Source: an uncultured Muribaculaceae bacterium (lineage in GTDB: Bacteria; Bacteroidota; Bacteroidia; Bacteroidales; Muribaculaceae). Taken from it: a stretch of 58,399 bases of DNA. Both the position numbers and the translations under genes were made by a program. Each line of letters starts with the position of its first letter. Within the stretch, counting starts at the first letter, position 1. Shown piece after piece: positions 1 through 8,566 of this stretch. Below the pieces are notes generated by a model. That model did no database searches and was not told the DNA's origin. It worked only from the letters and a program-made list of their open reading frames with translations. Location of the stretch: the NCBI GenBank assembly GCA_947626355.1, contig CANQRV010000010.1, forward strand, positions 1-58,399. The letters run 5' to 3'.

Positions 1-121
1 TCTTTTTTACAAATATAGCGATTTTTCGTCATACCGCCATAATTGTGTCTGTCTGAAAATCGGGGAGTATTATAATATGTCCCGGCGCGATGCCGGGCGA
101 TACGTTTCGCCATAATAACAA

Positions 122-145
122 AGATGGGGGATGATTCCCCCATCT
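122..145 (-). terminator. Rho-independent terminator of the dcu-ansB-porin operon
   Basis: A perfect 10-bp stem (AGATGGGGGA / TCCCCCATCT) with a 4-nt loop lies just after the porin stop codon. Read on the minus strand it is followed by a TTTGTT run. A second hairpin (CCCGGC/GCCGGG, 81-97) lies further downstream. Nothing else is seen in bases 1-182. Confidence 0.8.
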
Positions 146-182
146 CCGTGACGTTAAAAAATGTTAAAGCCTCAATGCGTGG

Positions 183-1355
183 TCAGAACACGGGCATCTG
201 CCATATGAAACCTGCTGAAAGCTGATTGGTGGTGTAGCCCTTCTCCCCGTAGGCCCGTGCGCGCCCGGTATAGACGTAGTCGCGGCCGACATAGGCGAGG
301 AAGAAATGCAGGTTGCGGTCTTTGAGCGGATAGTATTCAATGCCGCCGATATAGCCCCAGGAGGTGCGGTAGTTGCCCTTCTCGATGCCGTCGTGGCTCT
401 TGTAGACCCCTGCCGTCTCATACATTCCCTTCAGAAACAGGTTCCATTTGGGAAGGAAGCGGTAGTTGAGGTGGAGCAGAAACGACATATAGTCGACCTT
501 CGAGGTGTTGCGGACCGGATTGTCGCCGCCTACGATGCCCGTGATGATTCCCTTGCGGTCGACGCCCTCTATGCTGTAGAGCCAGTCGAAATACATTCCG
601 AACTTCGGGCTGAAGTTGAACTCGTTGCCCAGCGCGAAATACCACATGTGCTCTCCCACGGTCTCGTTCATGAACGAGGCCGACCAGCGGGTCTTGTAGA
701 AGTCGCCGAAGTTGCCGTTCCAGTTCACAGTGTAGACCATCGGCAGCTTCGCCTTCTCGTATGCGCCATACATCTCCTCGCTCGAGCCGTTGAGGGCGTT
801 GAGCATCTGCACCTGCAGCTGCTGCTGAGGCGTGAAGTTGTAGGCTACGTTGACGCCGGTCATGAAGTTGCTCATGTAGTCGACCATGTCGCTATACTGA
901 TATATCTCGATCGGGTTGAGGTCGAACTCTATGCCGCCGTATGCCGCACACTGCTTTCCGAGGAAGAACTGCCACTTGTCGAGCTTCACGCCTATGCCGG
1001 CGATGTCGATGCTCTTGAGCAGGTTGTCGCGGTAGCCGCGCGGGTCGTCGCCCTTGTTGAGGCGCTGCCGGTAGCGGTAGCTCAGCCAGTCGTTGATGTC
1101 GCCCTTCATCTCGATGCGCAGCTGCTTCATCTCGAACTTCCCTTCCTGGAAGTCGGAGTTGCGCCAGTCGGCGGCGAAATCGCCGTGCATGTTGAGGTAG
1201 AGGTTGAACTTGTCGGTCTTTTTCTCAATCTTGGCCACGCTCTCGATCAATCCCTCCTCGTCGGTGGTCTGGTAGTCGTTGATGCGCGAGCTCTGTGCCT
1301 GCGCTCCCGCGGCCGTCGCGGCTGCCGCCACGAGCAGGATATATGATTTTCTCAT
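183..1355 (-). CDS. Outer-membrane porin (phosphate-selective porin O/P-like)
   Basis: A 390-residue protein with a clear N-terminal signal peptide (about residues 1-20, cleavage near AGAQA-QS), then amphipathic beta-strand sequence rich in Tyr and Trp, ending in a hydrophobic/aromatic C-terminus (WQMPVF) as outer-membrane barrels do. The pattern of a short coil after the signal peptide and repeated GxxxxxYDxxxY-like strands resembles OprO/OprP-type porins of Bacteroidetes. It is the last gene of a minus-strand operon, 26 nt after the asparaginase gene, and is followed by a terminator. Context suggests it admits asparagine, aspartate or C4-dicarboxylates; the substrate is inference, the porin assignment is fairly safe. 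Confidence 0.8.
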   Translation of the reverse strand: MRKSYILLVAAAATAAGAQAQSSRINDYQTTDEEGLIESVAKIEKKTDKFNLYLNMHGDFAADWRNSDFQEGKFEMKQLRIEMKGDINDWLSYRYRQRLNKGDDPRGYRDNLLKSIDIAGIGVKLDKWQFFLGKQCAAYGGIEFDLNPIEIYQYSDMVDYMSNFMTGVNVAYNFTPQQQLQVQMLNALNGSSEEMYGAYEKAKLPMVYTVNWNGNFGDFYKTRWSASFMNETVGEHMWYFALGNEFNFSPKFGMYFDWLYSIEGVDRKGIITGIVGGDNPVRNTSKVDYMSFLLHLNYRFLPKWNLFLKGMYETAGVYKSHDGIEKGNYRTSWGYIGGIEYYPLKDRNLHFFLAYVGRDYVYTGRARAYGEKGYTTNQLSAGFIWQMPVF

Positions 1356-1381
1356 GATACTGTCGTTTTAGGTAGGAGGAA

Positions 1382-2434
1382 TCAATATTGCTCGAAATAC
1401 TGCTGGATCTGTCGCCAGTCTTTGGTTTTGGTGAGGGCGAGCATCAGCAGCACGCGTGCCTTCTGGGAATTGAGCTCCTCGGAAGCCACAAACTGATACT
1501 TGGCGTCGTCTACCTCGCCGTCGAGTGTGGTCGGGCCTGTCGGCACGCGGCTCGAGCGCACCACCAGGATGCCTTTCCCGCGGGCTTCGAGAAGCTTCGG
1601 GAAGAGGTTCTTGTGGTAGTTGCCGTTGCCTACGCCGGCGTGTATGATGCCCTCGTAGCCATTGTTGAGGAAGGGGTCCATCACGTCGGCCTCTACGTTG
1701 GAGTAGCTGTAGACGATGCCCACTTTCGGCAGCCTGGTCATGCCGGTGACGTCAAACTCCGAGCTGAGGGTGTGGCGCTTTAGGGTCACGTTGTTGTAGA
1801 AGACCTTGCCGTTGAAGATATATCCGAGGGCGCCGTCGTTGGGAGCCTGGAATGTCTGCACGTCGATGGTGTTCATCTTCTGGGTGCCGTGGGCGCCGAG
1901 GATCAGTCCGTTCATGGCCACGAGCACGCCCTTGCCTTTCGATTCGGCTGCTGCCGCGGCCACAACGGCGTTATAGAGGTTGCGCGGACCGTCGGCTCCG
2001 AGGGCCGTCGAGGGAAGCATAGCTCCTGTGAGCACCACCGGCTTGTCGCTCTTCACAGTCAGGTTGAGGAAGTAGGCCGTCTCTTCCATGGTGTCGGTTC
2101 CATGGGTGATCACGATGCCGTCGACGTCACCGGCCAGCAGCTCGTTGATGCGGTGGGCCAGCGTCAGCCACACGTCGTCGTTCATATCCTGCGAGCCAAT
2201 GCTCACGATCTGTTCGCCGGTCACGTTGGCGATCTCCTCTATCTCCGGCACTGCCTCGAGCAGAGTGCCGATGGCCACCTGGCCCGCGGAGTAGTTGGTT
2301 TTGGTGGCGCTTTGTCCCGCGCCGGCTATGGTGCCTCCCGTGGCGAGAATGTGTATGTTGGGAAGCGCGCTGCAGAGCGCTGTGCCCGACAGGGCCACTA
2401 CGGCTGTCGTCAGCAGTTTTGTAATGATTTTCAT
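1382..2434 (-). CDS. ansB: Type II (periplasmic) L-asparaginase
   Basis: 350 residues. A signal peptide (residues 1 to about 23) precedes the first asparaginase signature, ATGGTIAG, with Thr35 the expected nucleophile; the second signature HGTDTMEE supplies the second Thr and the Asp. The exported form hydrolyses asparagine to aspartate and ammonia in the periplasm. It sits 61 nt after the C4-dicarboxylate carrier and 26 nt before the porin. Together with the divergent aspA this forms a route from Asn to Asp to fumarate that can feed fumarate respiration. Length and motifs are normal and no defect is seen. Confidence 0.93.
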   Translation of the reverse strand: MKIITKLLTTAVVALSGTALCSALPNIHILATGGTIAGAGQSATKTNYSAGQVAIGTLLEAVPEIEEIANVTGEQIVSIGSQDMNDDVWLTLAHRINELLAGDVDGIVITHGTDTMEETAYFLNLTVKSDKPVVLTGAMLPSTALGADGPRNLYNAVVAAAAAESKGKGVLVAMNGLILGAHGTQKMNTIDVQTFQAPNDGALGYIFNGKVFYNNVTLKRHTLSSEFDVTGMTRLPKVGIVYSYSNVEADVMDPFLNNGYEGIIHAGVGNGNYHKNLFPKLLEARGKGILVVRSSRVPTGPTTLDGEVDDAKYQFVASEELNSQKARVLLMLALTKTKDWRQIQQYFEQY

Positions 2435-2495
2435 AATGATATGGTGTTTATTAGGTTAACGTTGTCAGTATGGCGTTGTCTCCCTCCGGCGCGCG

Positions 2496-3794
2496 TCAGT
2501 AGAGCTGTATGAGCAGCAGCCCCACTGCGATGCCCACGGCCGTGGCCACAAGGCCGGGCATCATGAAGCTGTGGTTGAATATCCATTTGCCGATGCGGGT
2601 GGTGCCTGTGCGGTCGAAATTGATGGCCGCGACTATGGTCGGATAGTTGGGAATGAAGAAATATCCGTTTACTGCCGGGAAAAGCGCTATGAGCATCATC
2701 GGGCTTATGCCGAGCGCTATGCCGAGGGGCATCACGGCGCGCACCGTGGCCGCCTGGCTGTAGAGCAGTATCGACATTATGAACAGCGCGAGGGCGAAGA
2801 GCCAGGGCATTTCCTTCACCACCCCCTCCAGGGGAGCCGTGATGGCCGCCATGTTGCCGTTGATGAAGGTGTCGCCCATCCAGGCGATGCCGAAGATGGC
2901 GATCACGGCCTGCATGCCGGCGATGAAGACGGAGCCTTGGGTTGGCGCTATGCCGTTGGTGCGGGTGATGAGCAGGATCAGGGCGCATGCGGAAAGCATC
3001 AGGATCTCGATGATATAGGGCATGCTCATGCTCCCGCCGTCGAATGAGGGACGCATCGACGGGATGGAGCCGAAGAGCACGATCAGCACCGTGGCCACCA
3101 GGAATATCACCACGGAGAGCTTTGCTCCGAGCAGATTCCTGATCTGGTTGAATTCGAGCGAATTCTCCTTAATAAGACCCTCTTTCACCCGGCGCTGGTA
3201 TTCCGGATCGTCTTTGAGCTCCTTGCCTACCCTCTTGGAGAAGAACGCCCCCACCATCACTCCGCAGAGAGTGGCCGGCACGGTGATCTTCATGATGTCG
3301 AAGAGCGAGATGTCGAAGCCGCTGAGGAGCCCCAGCAGGGCCACCGTGGCGGCTGAGATCGGAGAGGCGGTGATGGCCTGCTGCGAGGCGATCACAGCTA
3401 TGCCGAGCGGCCGCTCGGGACGGATTTTGGTCTCGCGCGCCACTTCGGCGATTACGGGCAGCACTGAATACGCCACGTGGCCTGTGCCTGCCACGAAAGT
3501 GAAGAGATAGGTCACGAGGGGACTGATAAACGTGATGCGCGACGGGTTCTTGCGGAGCAGCTTCTCGGCTATCCTCACGAGGTAGTCGAGACCCCCTGCC
3601 GCCTGCATGGCCGCGGCCGCCGAAATCACGGCGGCAATCATCAGCATCACGTCGATAGGGGGAGAGGTGGGCTCGAGTCCGAACACAAACACGAGCACCG
3701 CCATGCCTACGCCGCCCATCACTCCGAGGCCGATTCCTCCGAGGCGGGCTCCGACTATGATGGCGGCGAGCACAAACAGCCACTGGATTATCAT
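2496..3794 (-). CDS. dcuB: Anaerobic C4-dicarboxylate transporter (DcuA/DcuB family)
   Basis: A 432-residue polytopic membrane protein of about the usual Dcu length, opening with a hydrophobic helix and containing the family-typical stretches GTGHVAYSVLPVIAEVARE and ASQQAITASPISAATVALL. Dcu carriers exchange aspartate or fumarate for succinate across the inner membrane under anaerobic conditions. It is the first gene of the minus-strand operon dcu-ansB-porin and is divergent from aspA. DcuA and DcuB cannot be told apart by eye, so the symbol follows common Bacteroides usage and is tentative; the family is secure. Confidence 0.9.
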   Translation of the reverse strand: MIIQWLFVLAAIIVGARLGGIGLGVMGGVGMAVLVFVFGLEPTSPPIDVMLMIAAVISAAAAMQAAGGLDYLVRIAEKLLRKNPSRITFISPLVTYLFTFVAGTGHVAYSVLPVIAEVARETKIRPERPLGIAVIASQQAITASPISAATVALLGLLSGFDISLFDIMKITVPATLCGVMVGAFFSKRVGKELKDDPEYQRRVKEGLIKENSLEFNQIRNLLGAKLSVVIFLVATVLIVLFGSIPSMRPSFDGGSMSMPYIIEILMLSACALILLITRTNGIAPTQGSVFIAGMQAVIAIFGIAWMGDTFINGNMAAITAPLEGVVKEMPWLFALALFIMSILLYSQAATVRAVMPLGIALGISPMMLIALFPAVNGYFFIPNYPTIVAAINFDRTGTTRIGKWIFNHSFMMPGLVATAVGIAVGLLLIQLY

Positions 3795-4053
3795 ATCAAT
3801 GGATGTTTTGTGGAGAGACGGGGTGGATAATGGGTGTTGTGAATGGGAGAGGCAGCTTTGCCTCCCTTATTGTTTAACACAATGCCTCTCCGCGTTGTTG
3901 GCTCAGATGCCTTCTTATTCCATATGTTTTATAACATATTCGTTTTTTCGCACAATTATTTTGCTGCATGCGTTATTATTGGTAATTTTACTAATTAATT
4001 CCGTGTGAGCGCACACGGATTCCCTTTAAGAATATTTCAACCAGTATCTTATC
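3795..4053. promoter_or_regulatory. Divergent dcu/aspA control region with inverted repeats
   Basis: A 259-bp intergenic region separates the divergent dcu operon and aspA. On the aspA side there is a perfect 7-bp inverted repeat (CCGTGTG-AGCG-CACACGG, 4001-4018), 36 bp before the aspA start, in otherwise AT-rich DNA. On the dcu side there is an imperfect hairpin (GGGAGaGGCA / TGCCtCCC, about 3845-3867). Either could be an operator or an RNA leader hairpin; which regulator binds is unknown. Confidence 0.45.
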
Positions 4054-5487
<1,434 letters not shown>

Positions 5488-5513
5488 TCTCCGTCCGTAA
5501 TGCGATAAAGAAT

Positions 5514-5545
5514 GCCGGCCGCGTCTTCTTTCAGACGCGGCCGGC
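5514..5545. terminator. Bidirectional terminator between aspA and nhaD
   Basis: A perfect 12-bp stem (GCCGGCCGCGTC / GACGCGGCCGGC) with an 8-nt loop lies between the convergent aspA and nhaD stop codons. A TCTTGTATAT run follows on the plus strand. The symmetric, GC-rich stem could serve both directions. Confidence 0.8.
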
Positions 5546-5581
5546 TCTTGTATATATTATTATTATGTAGTGTGGTCGCCG

Positions 5582-6910
5582 TCAGAGCAGCGTCTCCAGC
5601 CATATCACGGCCATGCCGCTGAGATAGCCGGCGAGCGCCAGCAGCGTGATGTGTCGCAGATACCAGGTAAAGGGTATCTTCTCGATGCCCATGGCCACCA
5701 CGCCGGCGGCGGAGCCGATGATCAGCAGGCTGCCGCCCACGCCGGCACAGAATGTCAGCAGATGCCAGAAGAGGCCGTCCTCGATGAAGAGCGCCGTGTA
5801 TGCCGGGTCGGCGGCTGCAGCCACCATTGCGTCGGTGGTCACCGGATACATGTCCATGCAGGCCGCCACCAGCGGCACGTTGTCGACGATCGACGAGAGG
5901 ATGCCGATGAGGCCGTTGATCAGATACACGCTGTGGAATGTCTCGTTGAGCCATGCGGCGAGCTCACGGAGCATGCCGGCCTGTCCGAGCGCGCCCACCG
6001 ACATCAGGATGCCGAGGAAGAAGAGGATGGTCGACATGTCGATGTTGCGCACCACCTGCGATATCCTTCCCTCCATCTTGTCGTCGAGGCTGTAGCGCGA
6101 CACTATGACCTCGGTGAGCAGCCAGAGCGCTCCCAGGGAGAGCAGGATGCCCATATACGGCGCCAGATGGGTCACGGCCTTGAACACCGGCACGAAGAGA
6201 AGGGCGGCCACGCCGCATGTCAAGATCAGCATCGAGAGCCCGCGGTGGTGTTCGTAGAGGTTATACCCCACGCGGGAGTCCTGGGCGTTGAGGGTCTCCA
6301 CAGGTGTGGCGCCCACAAGGCGGCTGGCGAGCAGCGTCGGCACGAGCACGGAGACGAGCGAGGGGAGAAGCAGGTTGACGATGAGGTCGACCGATGATAC
6401 GTAGTTTTTCATCCAGAGCATGATGGTGGTGATGTCGCCGATGGGGCTCCAGGCGCCGCCGGCGTTGGCGGCCAGCACTATGACGCAGGCGAAGATCCAG
6501 CGCTCTTTCTGGTCGCGCAGCATGCGCCTGAGCATCATCACCATTATTATGGTGGTGGTCATGTTGTCGAGGATGCTCGACATGAAGAAAGCCACGAGCA
6601 CGAGGATCCACATAAGCTTCCGCTTGTCGGAGGCGTGGATGTGTTTCACGATGATCTGGAAGCCTCCGTAGCGGTCGATGAGCTCCACTATGGTCATGGC
6701 GCCTATGAGAAACACCACGATCTCGCAGGTGTCGCCGAGGGCCTCCACCATGTCGGTCGAGAGGGAGGCGTCGTGGCCGAGCATGGCATACACCGCCCAG
6801 AGTATGCCGCACATTATCAGGGCAAAGGTGGCCTTGTTGATGCCCACCACGTGCTCCAGGGCTATCATGAGGTAGCCCAGGATGAAGATTACAAGCATTG
6901 TCGTTATCAT
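5582..6910 (-). CDS. nhaD: Na+/H+ antiporter, NhaD family
   Basis: A 442-residue integral membrane protein of the arsenite/citrate-type ion transporter superfamily, with at least ten hydrophobic segments. Blocks seen include HVVGINKATFALIMCGILW near the N-terminus, the FLIGAMTIVELIDRYGGF helix, and SSILDNMTTTIIMVMMLRR with its conserved Asp-Asn, as in NhaD. It exchanges cytoplasmic sodium for protons at the inner membrane. It stands alone on the minus strand, 112 nt from the next gene upstream, and shares a terminator with aspA. The general superfamily is very secure; NhaD over a dicarboxylate carrier is judged from the sequence blocks. Confidence 0.88.
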   Translation of the reverse strand: MITTMLVIFILGYLMIALEHVVGINKATFALIMCGILWAVYAMLGHDASLSTDMVEALGDTCEIVVFLIGAMTIVELIDRYGGFQIIVKHIHASDKRKLMWILVLVAFFMSSILDNMTTTIIMVMMLRRMLRDQKERWIFACVIVLAANAGGAWSPIGDITTIMLWMKNYVSSVDLIVNLLLPSLVSVLVPTLLASRLVGATPVETLNAQDSRVGYNLYEHHRGLSMLILTCGVAALLFVPVFKAVTHLAPYMGILLSLGALWLLTEVIVSRYSLDDKMEGRISQVVRNIDMSTILFFLGILMSVGALGQAGMLRELAAWLNETFHSVYLINGLIGILSSIVDNVPLVAACMDMYPVTTDAMVAAAADPAYTALFIEDGLFWHLLTFCAGVGGSLLIIGSAAGVVAMGIEKIPFTWYLRHITLLALAGYLSGMAVIWLETLL

Positions 6911-7022
6911 GATGACAGCGGGTAGAGTTTTTATTCAGTTGGTATTTGATGTTGGTTGTTTGGTTGTGTTTCCCTTTATAAGAAGCGCGCCTTCGCGGCC
7001 GCTCGGGAGGCCAGGCTACAGG

Positions 7023-8096
7023 TTATCTGCCGGGTCTGACCTTTCCACCGAGGTTCACGCCGAGCGTGATTTTCTGATAGAAGATGAAGGTATTGCCTGT
7101 GAAGTTGAAGTCGAGCTCCGCGCGGAGGTCCACTGTGTTGTTCCTTATGATGTCGGCGAAGACGCGCACGCGGTCGTAGAAGGAGCATTGATAGTAGGGC
7201 TCTCCTTGATAGAGCTGCGAGCCGAACTCCCTGAAGCTGGGCATCTGCGCTCCGCCGGCGTAGAGGGTGTTGGAGACCCCGAGCCATTTCCACCGGGCCT
7301 TGACCTCGAGCCATGCGCCGAGGGGAGTGCGCCAGTGGTCGTGGGCGCGGTTGCGCTCGATGGTGAGCAGTGGCCCGGCTCGCGCCGATATGCTGTCGAG
7401 CGGCGTGCTGCCGGTGATGTTTATTCCCGCATAGGGGTGTATCATGAAATTGTCTACGATGTGCTGGTCGTCGGGAGCGTCTTCGGTGAGGGCGTAATGG
7501 TTCATCATCACGTGTCCTCCGGCGAGGAATGTCTTGCCCTGAGGGGCATACTGGCCGTGAAACACGATGTTGAAGGCCTCGCGCCGCGTCTTGCTCTGGA
7601 GGCCCCGCCAGTCGAGGTAGGCTTCGAGAAATCCGTTGGGGAAGTCATAGCCCGCGAGCACGCCGCGTATGTTGCGCTGGTAATAGGTCAGCGAGTCGCT
7701 CCAGAGGAAGTCGGGGAGCTTCTCGCGCATGAGGTGTCGGGGGAGCATTCCCATGGCGAAGCGCCAGCGGGAGCCGGTGTGCTGGTAGTAGAGTGTCGGC
7801 GACACCTTGGCGCCGTCCCATTCGCAGCCGATGGGCTGGGTCCACACCACTCCACCCTTCAGGGCGTCGCGGGCGCCGTTGAAGCCGATGCCGATCTCCG
7901 GACTCAGCTGGGTGAAGATGATGGTTTTAGCGGGCATTATGTTGTCGTCGCCCTCGCGGTTGTCGAACACCGAGCCGAAGTCCACGTCCCATAGGAAATC
8001 GTTTGCCACGACCGTTCCCCACGCCGGGATGAGGGCGAGGATGGCGGCCGCTGTGGCGCGCAGCAGGGTGATGATGTCGGGTGTTCGGCGTTTCAT
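7023..8096 (-). CDS. Hypothetical outer-membrane beta-barrel protein
   Basis: 357 residues. A charged start and hydrophobic stretch (about residues 8-30) give a signal peptide. The rest alternates hydrophobic and polar residues with many Tyr/Trp and no obvious enzyme motif; repeated strands near the C-terminus (VDLRAELDFNFTG, ITLGVNLGG) look like a beta-barrel. I recognise it only as a Bacteroidales lipid A deacylase/PagL-less barrel type of unknown role. The ATG lies exactly 4 nt after a TAATTTTG -7 box (8101-8108), so the mRNA may be leaderless. It is separated from nhaD and from the divergent ncRNA and appears to be monocistronic. Confidence 0.6.
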   Translation of the reverse strand: MKRRTPDIITLLRATAAAILALIPAWGTVVANDFLWDVDFGSVFDNREGDDNIMPAKTIIFTQLSPEIGIGFNGARDALKGGVVWTQPIGCEWDGAKVSPTLYYQHTGSRWRFAMGMLPRHLMREKLPDFLWSDSLTYYQRNIRGVLAGYDFPNGFLEAYLDWRGLQSKTRREAFNIVFHGQYAPQGKTFLAGGHVMMNHYALTEDAPDDQHIVDNFMIHPYAGINITGSTPLDSISARAGPLLTIERNRAHDHWRTPLGAWLEVKARWKWLGVSNTLYAGGAQMPSFREFGSQLYQGEPYYQCSFYDRVRVFADIIRNNTVDLRAELDFNFTGNTFIFYQKITLGVNLGGKVRPGR

Positions 8097-8100
8097 GCCG

Positions 8101-8108
8101 CAAAATTA
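8101..8108 (-). promoter_or_regulatory. -7 box (TAATTTTG) of the beta-barrel gene
   Basis: A perfect match to the Bacteroidetes TAnnTTTG element. The spacer to the ATG is CGGC, 4 nt, which would put the transcription start at or next to the start codon. Confidence 0.65.
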
Positions 8109-8205
8109 CAAAAATTACTTGAATTATGCCACCTTTCATTTGTCAATCATGAGGACTTTCATAAGCCTGTTTTACCTCTCCGGAGAAAAAGATTTCACGA
8201 TACAT

Positions 8206-8236
8206 TTGGCCGATGGATAAAAAAATGTTAATTTTG
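8206..8236 (+). promoter_or_regulatory. Bacteroidetes promoter driving a candidate ncRNA
   Basis: A TTG element at 8206-8208 and TAATTTTG at 8229-8236, spaced 20 bp apart, match the Bacteroidetes consensus well. No plus-strand protein gene lies downstream before the convergent AsmA gene. Confidence 0.7.
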
Positions 8237-8239
8237 CAG

Positions 8240-8533
8240 CCGAAAACACAAAACAAGGTTATACAGCGGGTTCCGGGGCCTGAGCCAAGCCGTGAGGGCA
8301 TGGCGCGGCCGTTATGGGATTTGCGAAGATATTATCAAGATTTCCTCAGGCACGCGTGAGCGTGCCGAAAGGCACCGGGGCATTCTTCTGACGGGTCTCC
8401 GGTGTATGTTTGGTTGAATAATGGTACATTGAATCTTTTGATTCAGAAAGCCTGCATTGACGTCTGCGGCAATCCTGCGGCGCTTGCGACTTATCAGAGG
8501 GTGGATTCCGCGAGAAATCCGCCCCCTCGTTTT
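8240..8533 (+). ncRNA. Candidate structured ncRNA, family not identified
   Basis: The stretch between two minus-strand genes has a consensus promoter, several helices and a terminator, but no convincing ORF. Possible end-to-end pairing is ATACAGCGGG (about 8263) with TCCGGTGTAT (about 8398-8407). A perfect 7-bp hairpin with a GTGA tetraloop lies at 8349-8366 (GGCACGC/GCGTGCC). A second perfect hairpin (TGAATC TTTT GATTCA, 8430-8445) follows, then the terminator at 8497-8533. I looked for hallmarks of RNase P RNA, tmRNA and SRP RNA and did not see them. A 6S-like RNA or a Bacteroidales-specific RNA motif remains possible. The transcript may end near 8410 or at the terminator. Confidence 0.55.
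8497..8533 (+). terminator. Terminator at the end of the candidate ncRNA
   Basis: GAGGG-t-GGATT pairs with AATCC-gc-CCCTC around a short loop and is followed by GTTTTC on the plus strand. No T run follows on the minus strand, so it serves the plus-strand transcript rather than the AsmA gene. Confidence 0.6.
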
Positions 8534-8566
8534 CATGCCGGTGGGCTTTCCTTCGGAAGGTGGCCG

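Noticed and set aside
306..1346. Long plus-strand open frame opposite the porin
   Set aside because: It is antisense to a gene with a clear signal peptide and barrel features; its Val/Glu/Leu-rich composition is typical of a shadow frame of GC-rich coding DNA.
8240..8533. RNase P RNA, tmRNA or SRP RNA
   Set aside because: I did not find the conserved GAGGAAAGUC-type core of RNase P, a tag-peptide frame, or the SRP GGAA/GCAGCC loop; kept as an unassigned ncRNA.
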